The notes under the pieces were generated by a model. The model made no database searches and had not been told where the DNA came from. It was given only the letters and a program-made list of their open reading frames with translations. Below, piece by piece: positions 43,854 to 56,700 of a stretch of DNA of 64,000 nt (positions are counted from its first letter, which is position 1; each line of letters starts with the position of its first letter). A program made the translations under genes and the position numbers. This stretch comes from Pelomyxa schiedti (Eukaryota; Evosea; Pelobiontida; Pelomyxidae): NCBI GenBank assembly GCA_020536535.1, contig JAHLWZ010000721.1:24451-88450 (forward strand), read 5' to 3'.

Positions 43854-46800
43854 ATGCATAGGAGGTCAGACCAAAATTTGCCCGATGTTCAGTACCTACG
43901 GCAACAAAAGGTAGTTTTTTTTTTCCCCTCTGCTATTTAGTATACGTTCTGACACTCTTTTTTTACCACCTTTTTTTTTTTTTTTAAAACAAGGAAATTG
44001 TGTCAGGTGAGGTTACAGTGACAATTAATGGAAAGGTTGTACAGTGCCCCCGTGACTGGACCATACTGAGAGCGTGCTATGAAGTCCATATTAATGTGCC
44101 CACATTGTGCCATCATCCATCACTGCCCTCCACTGGAAAGTGTGGTCTTTGCGTTGTTCAGGTGGAACGGATCCTTCCCTCGCTCCCAACAACCTCTTTG
44201 AGTTCTTCTTCTTCTTCACACAAGCTTAACGTCTTGGGAGGGGCCACAGGCAGTAGCTCCACGGGAGGTTCCGTAGGAGGTTCCACGGGTAGCCTATCAG
44301 CACAAACTGCATTGCGCTCTCACTCAACTGCACTTCCAGCCTCACCGTCTGCAACACCCACGTCTTCTCCTATTCCCTCGCCTACTGTGTCACCAGCGGC
44401 CTCTCCTGGTGTGTCCCCATCAGCCTCGCCAAATATCTTTGCGTCACCAAGTGGTGAATTTACACCAGCTACTGCCCCACCACCTGTTTCATACTTCTCG
44501 TTAAATCTGGGACTACACCGTAGTGGCTCTATAGTAGGTGGTGCCAGTGGGAGTGCTGGTGCTTCGTCTTCTTCCGCTGCATCTGATGGGGATCACAGTA
44601 GCTTGTCCAACTCGATCGTGAGTTCAAGTACTACTACTACCCAGCTCCATGGAGGAGAGGTGAGGACCTCCGTTGAGTTTGTTAAGGCATGCAAAACTCT
44701 TGTAGAAGATGGCATGGTTGTTACTACCAACACTCCTGAAGTGTATTACAGAGGTACGACTAATTTACAAGAATTTCTGGGTACAAGAACTCTTGAGTCT
44801 ATATCACCAAGAACTCCTGAAATAGAAGACATTCTTACATTCACTCGCGTGTGTTTGAATTCCTTATGTTTCTTTATTCTTTATTCATCCTGGATAAAAG
44901 AAAACTTCCACTGTTCCTGAGGTCCAGCAGCAGTATGCCCTAGTTCGGGACCAGAACCTATGTTGCCTATGCACACGTTGTGTACGTGTCTGCTCTGAAG
45001 TTCAGAACATGAATGTACTTCAGCTGAACACTCACAATCCACTTGCTCCAATAGCTTTTGAGAAAAACCTTCCCCTTCATGCAACAAGTTGTATTGCCTG
45101 TGGCCAATGTGCTGCTGTTTGTCCTACTGGCGCTGTTAGTGAGAGAAATGATGTTGATATTGTCTTACGTGAACTGGGTGTGGATAAAACTGCTGCCAAC
45201 AGAAAGACCGTCATCCTTCAAACAGCACCAACAAGTAGAATTTCTGTTGGCGAGCTTATGGGGGAAGGAAGTGTTAACATTGACGATAACCCCAATCTAT
45301 GGCGTCTTGTTGAAGCGGCACATGGAGCTGGGTTCGACTTTGTCTTTGACACAACATTTGCTGCAGACACTTGTGCCACATTGGAAGCAATTGAGTTACT
45401 GCAGCGAGTAAAAGCGGGAGGTCCATTCCCTCTTTTTACATCCTGCTGTCCTGGTTGGGTTCGACTTGTGGAACATGTACTCCCTTGACATTTTTTTTTC
45501 TTTTGCCAACAATAGTAGAAATATCCCCACCTGCGAGCCCTTGTTTCTAAATGTAGATCACCTATGATGATGCTCGGGTCAATGATTCGTAGCTGGATGA
45601 AGAATAACAATGTCCCTCGGACTAAGTACTTTGTAGTTGCAGTTATGCCTTGTGTTGCTAAGAAAGAAGAAATTAATAAACCTGAGCTCCGTGATTCACA
45701 GTGTGTAGTACACCATACTTTATTCTATTCAACAATTGGCAGTGGTCACAAAGATGTTGACGTTGTATTGACGGTGAGGGAAATGGCACTACTTTTGAAA
45801 TCCAGACTTAGTCCCTCAGCTTGGAGTTCTTATGCTGGAAAAGGGAAAGCTTCCTATGACGAACCCTTTGCAGTTGCAAGTGGTGGTGGAACGTTATTCT
45901 CATCAAGTGGTGGCGTAACAGTGTGCTAGTTGTACCTCTTTTCAAAATCTAACTATTACCAATGTAGGAGGCAGCACTTCGAGTGGCGTTCACCTGCCTG
46001 ACACAGGATAAGGTTTGTTCTTCCAATTAGTATAGAACCTAATAGGACAACAAAAAAAAAGTTTCCCAGGGCTGATGTTGACATGTTTGATCAATGTCGT
46101 CAAGTCACCAAGTCTGACTCTTGGATTGAAACGGCAATTGACGTGTCGCCAACAAAACCTGAGAAAAACAAGCAACTTGAAGTTGCTATTATAAGTGGGG
46201 CACGCAAAATCCAAGAGTTCCTCTCGTCGCAAGGTCTTGAGGATGCTCATCACGCTGGAAAAACAACAGTGAGAAAACATTTTGTTGAGTGCATGGCTTG
46301 CCCTGGTGGTTGCATAGGAGGTGGAGGTCAGCCTCGCAGCAATGATCCTTGCATAATACCCAAGCGTAAATCACAAATCTACAAATTAGCTGCAGCCTGT
46401 GAGGAACCCTCCTCTTACTACCAACAACAGCAGTTTCAGGAAACTGAGTTGTGTGGTGTGGCATCAAAGAAAGCAAGGAAACTTCTTGAATATTACCCAC
46501 CGGTCTATACACCTCCACCAGCTGCCCTGCGAAAAGGCTTACGCTCAGGTGATGATTTTATAGGTTCTGTGGGTAATGTGGCGATCCTTTATGGTTCTCA
46601 GGGAGGATTCACTGCATCTTATGCATATAAACTTCACAGTGCTCTTGAAAAAGTTCTTGGGGAGGGTGGTGCGTCAATACACGCCATGGATCATTTCCCA
46701 ATTCAAGCACTTGGGCATTGTACAACACTGATCCTCCTCACTTCAACATGGCAAAGTGAGAATAACCGGAATATGCCTTATAATGCCCAGAAGTTTTGGG

Positions 46801-49800
46801 ACTATCTGTGCAATCTACCTCATGACCATCTCAGTAGTTATCTTGCAGGAACTCGGTTCTCTGTTCTTGGTTTTGGGTCAAGTATTTATGACAAGGTATA
46901 TTTTCTATTGAGAACTGTCACTCTTATTTATTTTTTTTAGTTTTGTGTATTCGCTGATCAATTAAATGATATGTTACGACGCCTTGGAGCATCTCCTATG
47001 TTGCCTGTGATCAAAATTGATATTGAGCGCCCTGATAAGTAGTACCTGTACTTGGAATTTTTGTGTACTGAATGATTGAATAGAGGCCAAAGGCCATTTA
47101 CCAGATGGATGAAAGAAGTGGAAGTAGTACTGATGCGCACTGAATTACCGGAACCACAAGTTGCCATCATTCCTGCCATAGCAGGTTTGTATCCGTTTGT
47201 AGTTTAAAAACAAACACTTTGCCAGCTGGAAAGCCCCCTAGCAGAGTTTGCCCTCGAGGGTATAATATGGCCACAGTTAAGTCCATATCGGAGTACAAGA
47301 ACCTCAGTGGAACAGGAAAAAAATTCTTTTGTGTGCAGCTTTCTGTCTCCCTCAAGTGTGCTTCTTTCCTGAATCTTCTTGTTGGTGACTGTACTTTTTT
47401 TGATACAAAGCCCACAACCTGGCGAGCATCTTTATATCCTGCCTTGCAACCCCACCCATGATGTAGAGCAGTTGCTTTCAACCCATTTTCCAGGTGTTGC
47501 AAATGTATCAGTTAACCTCTTTGCAACAGGAGGTCTGTTCTACTCTTCTCATAATAATCTTTTTAACTCTTTTTGTTAACAGGGAAACCATATGGCCATT
47601 TCCCAACCCACATAAGTGTCAAACAGTTGTTTGAACAATTTTTGGACCTGTATGCCAAACCACATAAAAAATTCTTAGAAGCCTTGGTTGACGCAAATAC
47701 ACAGGACCAGTAAGTAACTTGTCTCTTGAATTTCTGACACTGTTAAGTTCAACACAACCCCCCTTCGACTTTTCCAAGGACTGTACCTACATGAGCATTC
47801 TAATGCAAATGAAAGTTGTCCCTTCATTAGAAGTGCTAGTTTCTGTTATACCCCCTCTTTTACCTCGTTGTTACACTCCACTTTTTGTGGAAAATTGCCC
47901 ACCGAACTGCCTATTCATATGTGTGAAACAAATTGAAAATGGCTTATGTTCTCAATTTTTGATAAACGGCAGTATGTTGTCTGGTCATAGACATTTTTTC
48001 TGAAAAAAAAAAAAAGAGAAAGGTGACAAACTACCTGTCTTCTTGGGGCATAGTGATTTCCCACAGCCCAATCTTCTAGATAGCGAACCTGAAGCCCCAA
48101 AAACAGCACCCAAACTGTTTCCAATGTCCCCTAAACAGATGACTCCCAATCGACGGACAGCAGCCACCCCACAACTGCCTTCAAGATTCCAATCGCGGCT
48201 TGGTTCTGTAGCCGATGCCACCAACCCACCTGATTGTACGGCACTCACACCCTCTGTAAAGAATACATTCTCTTCTTCGCGTCAGCTGGAAGTAAACCCC
48301 CCACGACTCTTGATCCTTCATCAAAATAGCACATTTGCTGCTTCATCCTCAGCTTCCCTCGAAGAAGCTGCTCCTGTATCACTCTCCAAAATTACACAAG
48401 TGCACTTATTCATTTATTTATAGCATCTGGATGATCCCACACAAACTCCGCCTGAAATTTTTCAGAAATTTTCAGAGTACTTTAAGCACTTTGAGGAGCC
48501 TGACACTAACGCAAACGTTCGATGGACAACCCTTGCCACACCTGAAGGAGAACCGGTACGAACTTTCCTTTTTTGCAACAAAAAATCTAACAGAAAAAAA
48601 GGGTTCCTTAGGTGTTTCTCGGCCATTCACCATCCATGGCGGAACCGTTTTCAAACTTGTTCAATACCTGACACATTCCGAGGAATGTGGTTTGTTACCC
48701 CCAAATTTTTTTTCCTCTCTCAAAATATTTAGACCCAGATTTCTCCCAATCGTTTTTTGTTTCATATGTTGCTTTCGTTGAGGAATCCAAACTCATTGAT
48801 ATGCTAATTGCCCGGTTCATCAACCTGCTGCCATTACAAAATCTAACAGGCTTGCAGTTTCTTCATTCGAAACCCAGAAACCCTTGATCCTTCCATGTTT
48901 TCCAATATTAGAACGACTGTTAGAGCGAGAGTTATCAATGTTCTGAAGACTATATATGAAGACATTTCTGATAACCCGGAACTTGTGCAAAAAGTAACAG
49001 ATGCCCTGACACTTTTCTCTGGTTACACAACTGTGGCTGGGGCCGTTCTAAAAAAGCTGGTAATAATGTCATTTCCTTTTTTCTTACTTAAGCATGTAAA
49101 CATTTGGCCATGATAGCAAAACTCGGTTCCACCTGTCAACCTAACTGCCGACTGTCCACCTCCCATTGTACTCTCACCTGTGGTGTGCTCCATTTTAGAT
49201 ATGCACCCAGAGGAGCTGGCAAGACAGATTTCCATCGTAGAATGGAATCTATGGAAAAAAATCAAGCCAAAAGGTACAGAAAACGGAAGAATAATTCTAA
49301 TGATCTTCCAGAATTTGTGACCAATTCCTGGAACAAAACAACGAAAGGAAGACTTGCGCCAAACATAACCGCCATGATATTGGAATCCAATAAAGTAATA
49401 CTTGTGTTGGTTCAAGTGAACTCTTACAACCACCTTAAAGAGAACATTGTGGGCCATAACTGAAGTGATAAGTATTGCAACTGAAAAGGATCGAGCTTTA
49501 GCAATACATCGCTTGATACTTGTTGCTGATGTATATCTCTCTTTTTTTTGGGCTTTTTTTTTTTAATCTGTTTAGATTTGCTATAAAATAAGGAACTTCA
49601 ATGGATTGTTAGAAATAGTATCGGGACTTCAAAACTCCGCAGTCCACAGATTAAAGAAATCATGGGCGGTATTTTTTAATGCGTTTTGGTTGCAAAAGTA
49701 ACACTAACACTACTAGTATGTCCCGGCGCAATCACAGGAACTCTTCGAAAAATATTGTGTCCTTCTTGATCCATCTGCTAATTTTGCTGCTTACCGAAAT

Positions 49801-50395
49801 GTCATTAAATCTGCTGTGGCTCCTTGCATTCCGCACCTAGGTTAACTTAAAGTACAATTGCCGTTTTACTGACAACTCCACCCATTTGTGGTTACAGGAA
49901 TGATTTTAACTGATGTAACCTTTGCAAACGACGGAAACCCCGATTTGATAGCAGGGACATCACTTGTGAACTTTGCGAAATGGAGAAGTATGAGCGGAAT
50001 CGTCAAGTATCTACTACACTAAACACCCGGTTGTTTCTTACACATCTACAGAGGATTGAAAGTGTGGCAGGTTGTGGGTCCAAATTTCAGGGAGGTGGAA
50101 GCCATTCAAGCATATTTGAGGATCTATAAACCAAAAACTGCTGATGACGCCTTTGACATCAGTAAATGCCTGGAGCCTACAACTACCCTCACCATGTAAA
50201 TACCCTTTTCACCTTTCCTTTTCCTGAACGCTTCAACAGAGCCGCTATAAAGGCACAAAACTCTTCCATTGACAAAAAATCAAAGGTTACTTCTTTTTTC
50301 TACTTGTATGCTCTCACCAACCCTCAAACAAGGAAATTTTTGTGAAGGATGAAGCTCTTCTATCCAAGGCAAAGAAGGCGGCACTCAAGTCTTAG
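43854..50395 (+). CDS. [FeFe]-hydrogenase - flavodoxin/FAD-reductase - RasGEF fusion protein
   Basis: It starts at ATG 43854. Exons encode, in order: a [2Fe-2S] domain (PTLCHHPSLPSTGKCGLC, fourth Cys in KACKTLVEDGMVV) with a long insert; two [4Fe-4S] sites (CLCTRCVRVC; CIACGQCAAVCP); the H-cluster domain with TSCCPGW (45438), MPCVAKK (45645) and FVECMACPGGCIGGGGQP (46281), so all four cluster cysteines are present; a flavodoxin-like domain (ILYGSQGGFTASYAYKL, RFSVLGFGSSIYDK); and a CPR/CysJ-type FAD domain (PPLLPRCYTPLF, GLCSQFL, KKGDKLPVFLGHSDFPQP). The exon with that last motif stays open through a Ser/Pro linker. By phase-compatible introns of 46-48 nt it reaches a RasGEF N domain (GGTVFKLVQYLTHSEE, DFSQSFFVSYVAF) and a CDC25 domain (MHPEELARQISIVEWNLW, EFVTNSWNK, FNGLLEIVSGLQ). 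The stop is at 50393-50395. No NAD(P)H-binding domain is seen. Two abutting genes remain possible. Confidence 0.75.
44170..44650 (+). other. Low-complexity insert inside the [2Fe-2S] domain
   Basis: Between the third (CGLC) and fourth (KACKTLVEDG) cysteine ligands of the hydrogenase N-terminal ferredoxin-like domain lie about 160-170 residues of Ser/Thr/Pro/Gly/Ala-rich sequence, with runs such as SPAASPGVSPSASPN. Relatives carry only about 10-25 residues there. No splice pair is obvious that would remove it while keeping the frame. Confidence 0.7.
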
Positions 50396-50583
50396 TGTAA
50401 ATTAAGTACATTTGTATTGAACAACCTAAGGTTCTGTCCCTCCTTCACCTAACCAAGACTCACCTATTCCAGAACTATGCATTACATGAACTTTGCTTTT
50501 TCGGCAAGGAAATCACCAACATTGGTATTGTTAAAAAAGAGACATTCGCTTTGTTTCTTGTAGAAGTGCTTTTTTTTTCCCCA

Positions 50584-51110
50584 TTAGTTGACAGTAGAGT
50601 GTGTCAAAAGTCTTTTGGCTGCTTCTTCCACTTTTTTCTGTGCACGGTGCAGCATCCATAGGATAATCAAACAAACAACAGCTGATCCTGCGAGTAATGT
50701 AACACCAGCAATTAATCCCATTGGGTAATCGGGAAGATCAAACCAGGCATTGCAATCTTGTGTGAATAGTTCAATGGTGTCAGCCTCCCTGTTATAATTT
50801 AGTTGCGGAAATCGAGATTGAGGCGTGGATACGGGCAGTAGTCCACATCGTAGAGATAGCACTGGGGATCCAAAACTTCGGGCCAGCAGATGTCTCCATT
50901 ATCAGTTTCGAAAGTGACAGTCATCTCGCGCTGGTATCCAGTGTCTTGTGAACAATCTGTTTCAATCATATAACACTCGGTTACAATAACAGTAGTCTCC
51001 ACAGCCCTGCTGTCATCAAGCGCTGGCACAAGAGATAGCACGGCCACTAGGCACGTGGCTACACAAAATCCAGCTAAGAGCAGCCCAAATACGAGCTCGA
51101 GTATTCGTAT
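50584..51110 (-). CDS. Membrane protein with a Cys-rich loop between two helices (3' part of a gene)
   Basis: Minus-strand exons read ILELVFGLLLAGFCVATCLV (helix), a loop of about 90 residues with at least seven cysteines (including TECYMIETDCSQD, QCYLYDVDYCPYP and DCNAWFDLPDYP), a second helix (GLIAGVTLLAGSAVVCLIIL) and a basic tail (HRAQKKVEEAAKRLLTHS) with its stop at 50584. One intron (about 50806-50788) joins the two blocks in frame. Two helices with a disulphide-rich loop resemble channel auxiliary subunits in shape only. It is probably the 3' end of the membrane gene starting at 53288, but I could not resolve the join near 51110. Confidence 0.5.
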
Positions 51111-53288
51111 GCGCTAGAGATTGTAAGGTGTAATAGTGTATCTACAGTAGTGGCACACCAGAGTGGCCTTCTTCTGGGCGGCAGTGATTGCGTTTGTAAC
51201 TGCTGGTGATGGTTTTTTCCTTGCAGGACGCACCACTGGAGGACGGGGATAATGAGTCGCACTACAGGATGAATCACTATAACTGGTTGAGAAATTGAAA
51301 GGCTTACATTCCAGTGGCTTGTTTGTGTAACCATAACCACAAGTGGTCATGAATCTGAACATAACCGTGAATGACAGAATTGAGCCTTATAGTATCGGCC
51401 ACAACTGAGAAAAGGAATAGGTACAAAAAGGTCATGGCGTTGTAGGTTGCTAAATTGCATCAGGTGGTAGGAGACAGAAAGGTTACGTTACAAAGACAAC
51501 GAAAGTGGTTAATCTCCAGAGACATAATGAAGATGCTGGCGAGCATAGCAAAAAAGTTCAATGTTACATCTAATTTCTTGTTACATCTCTTGAAATGCAA
51601 TGTAAATAGGGTACCACACTGAGCGAAAAAAGCTGTGAGAAAAAAGTGCGCCAAAACACCGCACGCACTACCACTCAGACCAGTAACAATAGCGACAAGA
51701 TTAAAGTATTCTTTTTTCAAACAGGCAACAACAAGCAGAATCTAATAAGGGATGAAAAAGCACAAGGAGAGTACTTAGATACCACTTCATAGAAGACCTG
51801 AACTACATGGTGATAGATATGTTGCGAATCAATTGAGGAATTGCGGAGTTCTTTACGGCAAGACCTGGGTGCTATGAGACAAGTAATGCACATGGTGAAG
51901 CCAGTGATGCAGTGCTCCAGCTTGGGGTAGTGAGGTGAAACCTTTGAGTACTTAGAAGTTGGCCGGCCAGTTAGAGAAAACAAACCCTCAGGGTTTTCTC
52001 TCGTGTTGACGTAACCACAGCCTCTTCGGGTCTGGATAACATAAAGCAATCAAAGGCACTGTATCCTACAAATGGAAGGGGCCACAGGCTAAGCAATATC
52101 CTTGTACAAGCCAAGGTCATGTCATTCCATTCTATCAGTTCTTGTTCGGCGCAGTTTTCCTCTGCGATTTTGAGGGGACAGTACTTTCACTCAGTTCACC
52201 ATACCTTGGGCTAAATCGACAAGATCGATAAGGGATAGAATTGCACAATACAGATAGAAACCTCCTGCAATAATCATAAAACACCTGTCAAGTAACAGAT
52301 AAGACATATAAATACAAGTAATCCCTTGCGCACCCAGTGTACATAAAGATAAACCACTGTCGCACTCTCCCCCATAAAAAAGCGAATGCCACAAGGGCAT
52401 TTAAGAATACAAGAGCAGAAGGAAGCCACTCAGATACACTTTCAAAGCTTCCAACAATAGACTTGTAGTCTTCCTATAACATTGGGGTAGTAAATAAAAT
52501 ACGGACAGCTATCACGCAGCGAAATTCTGTTGAATATCGTGTTTTGGATTCAGTGGTTTTTTTTGGTGTGTGTGTATGTGTGTGTTTCCGCGCATATATA
52601 CCTCCAGGCATCTCATTAGCAACTGCACAAACAAACACACAGCCGCTACTCCACAAGCCAAAACGAGGGTCCACCTGAACCTGTGATACATGAAAGTCTG
52701 CTTGATTCCAGTAACCCCCGGCACCACCGGCGGTGCCTTGAGCCTGTGATCTGGCGCACCCCCGTGCCCGCCCCCGCCTCCGTGGCTCGCAGGGGGCTCC
52801 CCAATGGCCGCGGATTCCCCGGGCGGGGGGTCAATCGCCCCCGCTGAGGGAGCACCATCGGGTCCGCTGAGGTTGTCGCGGGACATGCTGATGGCCTCGG
52901 GGTCCGTGATGGAGCCGTAGCCGTCGGGGTGGAGCAGGGGCTGGGCCTCGTCGTAGCTGACGGGTGCTGTGGGGGTGTAAGTGGCACCTTGGTCCGCGGT
53001 AAGAAGGAGTGGCTCCGGGACTGGTGGGGCCGTGGGGTAGGAGTAGTCATCCGCCGAGTTGGGGGCAAGCCTGCTTGTGGGTGATGAATACGACGCCGAA
53101 CCGGCTTCTTCTCCTTCTGCTGCTGCTGGTGATTTCGGAGATGTCATCGGCGCCAGGGTGACGAGTTCCTGCTCTTGTTGTTTGAGTTCAGCATGCTGAG
53201 GGGGCACTTGGTCGTGTAGTTGTTGTGGCGGCGGGGGGGCCTGAGGGTTGTCAACCTCGCCAGGCGAAGGGGATGTGGGGTGTGACAT
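51111..53288 (-). CDS. Multi-exon polytopic membrane protein with a Pro-rich N-terminus
   Basis: It starts at ATG 53288 (MSHPTSPSPGEVDNPQ). The first 210 residues are Pro/Ala/Ser-rich and probably cytosolic, encoded by a GC-rich exon, and end in a helix (WTLVLACGVAAVCLFVQLLM). Further minus-strand exons contain hydrophobic segments: SALVFLNALVAFAFFY and YLYCAILSLIDLVDLA near 52440-52200, HCITGFTMCITCLIA near 51900, NLVAIVTGLSGSACGVLAHF and LNFFAMLASIFIMSLE near 51700-51500, and a Cys-containing stretch near 51350-51130. I recognise no family. A 7TM-like arrangement is possible but not demonstrated. The exon chain is approximate. Confidence 0.5.
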
Positions 53289-53797
53289 TTGCTCAGCGCT
53301 GAGAAAAAGTGTCACTTTTGCTTGTGTTTTTACGGCAGCCGGACGAAACTTGGCGGTTTCTTACGGTACTTAACGAGAAGGCAGTGCCACGAACAAACGA
53401 AAAGGGACACGAGCCATTTTTTTTTTTTGTTTTGGGTGCCCCTTTTATTTCATCTGTTTCTTCAACCGCCTTCAACGGCAGTGACGCAATCAGGGGATGT
53501 GGTGCGACCTCAAAAGACTTGCACAACCTCCAACGTTGACTGTTTTGATGAACAATCTGAGCGACGAAGCTGAGGTGCCACCCCTAGAACAACCCTACTG
53601 ATACTAATGAACAAGAAGGGGCTGTTCCATCTCAGTCAAACTCGTTTCCCAAGATACCAGCAAAGACAATGCAAACAAAGGGAGAAAATCCGGAGAATCT
53701 CCATCCAGGTTGGTTGGGTTTGGCTTCGTGGTTGTGGCCGTTTCGTAGACGTATTCAACGACTAACGAACACCAACCAACCAACAACAACGCAAGCC
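53289..53797. promoter_or_regulatory. Divergent promoter region
   Basis: About 510 bases separate the start of the polytopic membrane protein (-) from the chosen start of the adenylyl cyclase (+). An in-frame ATG at 53669 could extend the cyclase N-terminus by 43 residues. A T run at 53419-53428 is the only striking element. Confidence 0.45.
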
Positions 53798-56700
53798 ATG
53801 GACGACGTCGAGCTGTCGATGGCGGAGCACGAGGTCGAGATGGTGGCAGTCGGCGCTGCCGTTCTTGCCGACGCCGCGCCCCCCTCGCCGACCCCCACGT
53901 GCGCGTGCAACTGCGGCGGCCGAGTTGGTGACTCGCTGTTCAGCGGCACCGCCGTCGCCGCCCCGGCCGCGGCAGCCACTTCGGCTTCTACTTCTGCGTC
54001 TTCTTCGCAGTCGTCGAGGGCGGCGATTTGTTGCTGTGGGTGTGGGGGCGGGGGAGACGTCATTGAAGCAGGGGAGTGTGAGGGAGGGGGAGGGAGTGAG
54101 ATGGACACTCGCACAAGGGGGTGCTTGTGTAGGGCATGGAGGAAACTCACAAGAATGGTTTTTTTTTTTTTTTTTTCTTCTTGTTTATGTTGCTGTATTA
54201 TGGGATGTTAATGACAATTGTGAGAAATGTTTGTTGGTTGGCGTTTTCTAATGTGGCGGGATAAGGGAAGCGGAGTGGGAGTTTTGAATATCTTTAGTCT
54301 GAGATTTGAGAACGATTATGTGGAACAAATGTTGAAACATCTTCCCCTTCTTTTCTCAGTTGTTGGTTATGGCCCTTTTATAGACACTATGGTAAAGGTA
54401 TCACCAGTATGCCACCTTACACCTTGATTGTGGATTCAAGAAGCAAAACACGATTCTATTATTCCTCTTGATGCTACAAGCCATAGCCTTCCTCGTTGTC
54501 AGGTAAATTACTACTACCACAAAAATCCCCTTGATGAAGCAAAATCAGTGGAAAGAGGAGAGAAATTTACTCAATAGTATTGCCCCTCATCAGTAGCCCA
54601 GTTGCTGTTACAACCCTTATGTCCTGCTTGCCACTTATCAGTCATTCTAAGAGATCCAAGCTACTTCTTACCCAACACACATTTGTATTCTCTTCATTGA
54701 GTTATCCTGGTCACTTACAGCTGCGATTACAGATTATACTGGAGGGTGTCTGCCTCATTGCAATTGCCGTAGGGCAACCTTACCTGGTTCCTGCTTGGAA
54801 CCCGTCAAAGGACATTGTAGCATTGACAGTAAATGATGTCATTGCACTGGGTTCCTCTGCAGTTGTCTTCTTTTCTGTTACTTTGTTACTCACTGCCGTT
54901 AATGTGAGATCTACTGCAGGTATGGAGCCAACACTTTTTCCGTTCTCATTGGTTTCTCCCATACAACAGTGGGATGTGTATGTGTTGCCCTTGCAATTGG
55001 TATTCTTGAAGTTGCGCTGTGGAACGCACAATTGTGTGATATTGTGCCATTTGCATTTTTTATCATTGCAGGGGCCTCCTTGTGGTCAATGCAAGCATAT
55101 CAATTACGTGAGTACCCAAGGGGAAGTGGGGGCATAGAAACTTACCAAATAAAAGACATCTTCCATAGACTAGACTATGTTTCCAAGACTTGCCTTCAAT
55201 TTGAACAGCGTAAATTGGAGGAAGAACAGCAAAGGAATATGGACTTACTTCACATGATCTTGCCACCAGAAATTGCAGAGAAGTTGAAATCTTGCATGGG
55301 AAGAGGTAAACGCCTCCAAATAGAGTCTCTATTGGATGACATTTAAATCCACAGATAACCTTGCCACAAACCACCCAATGGTATCAGTACTGTTTCTTAA
55401 TTTCAATGGACTCGAGGGACTTTCCGCTAAAGATACAGTTTTAGTTCTTGGGAAACTATTTGTTTCTGTAGATAATGCTTGTTCTTTGTAAGGTTCTATT
55501 GTTATTTTTTTATACTTACATAGGAGAGGTTTCACATAGAAAAGATAAAAACGATAGGAACAGCAATAATGGCGGCAGTAGGAATACCGCGGTAATACCG
55601 CAACTTACGTGATTTCTTTCTTTTTACTCACAGAAAAGAGCAAACTGCGATGATGCTACCAGGGCTGCCTTATTTGCATTACATGTACAGCACATAGCAA
55701 CCCTCTTTGCTCAGCAGAGAGGATTAGATATTTCTGTGAAAGTTGGGATTGCTTCAGGGTCAGTTACAAGTGGTGTAATTGGTACTTCTCTTTCTACTGG
55801 CACAAAACCTTATCCCCTAAGCAGGGTTCGAGAAACCAAAATTTGGTATTTCACCATGATATTTATTGTTTTCAATTCTTCCTTTACAACACCCAGACAT
55901 TTTTGGAGATACAGTCAATACAAGTGCCAGAATGATGTGTGTACAAAATATACTTTTGACCTTTTTTAACATCCCCCAGGCAGACTTGCCCTCGAGGATC
56001 CATACAACTTACAGATTTTACCGTACACCAACTTTCTGGTGGTTTAAAGCTTGCAAAGTCACCAACCCCAGTTTTTGTTAAAGGTAAAGTACTTGAACAA
56101 TCAATGCAGAATATTTATTTACCATTTGACAGGAAAGGGGGATATGGTAACCTATTTTCTGCTTGGTTCTGAGGGTGATGTTCACCTTCAAGTTTCACGG
56201 TTGGTTATTCTCCTTCTTAAACTTCTCTTACATCTTATTAGAGAGAATATGTCTCAGGACTCCATACTGTAGGAAAATTGTTCCCCAACCCATTTCTCAA
56301 ATTTTGATAGGACTCCCTCATACCCCAAGGCACTACTGAAAACAAATAATAAACTCATCAGTGCGTAAAGTCATCCCACATAAACACTTTCCAACCACCT
56401 AAGGTGAATCTGACTTCACAACATTGGAGCATGTACGCCTGCAACCTTTACCATCGTTAAATCGAATCTTGCTTCGTTTCTCCAATATTGAAGCAGAATT
56501 GTAAATTACTTTGTCTTCTTTTCTGAAATAATTGTTTTTTTCCTGGTTTCCCCTTGTACTAATTTCCACCAGTTTGCATAATTACTTCACCGTTTTCTTT
56601 GTCACTCTAAGACCTCATATGCTAGTACTTGGTGTATGTACTGCCACCTCTGTCCTCGTGTCCTACTTGGTTGGGTGCTTCTCTATCAATTATGCAATGC

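Noticed and set aside
45009-46380. Narf/Nar1 (IOP1) cytosolic Fe-S assembly protein instead of a hydrogenase
   Set aside because: All four H-cluster cysteines and the full L3 motif MACPGGCIGGGGQP, with the N-terminal [2Fe-2S] and reductase modules, fit a true [FeFe]-hydrogenase better.
53755-54150. Minus-strand open frame opposite the cyclase N-terminus
   Set aside because: It is a GC-rich shadow of the low-complexity cyclase N-terminus, with no motif and no splice context.
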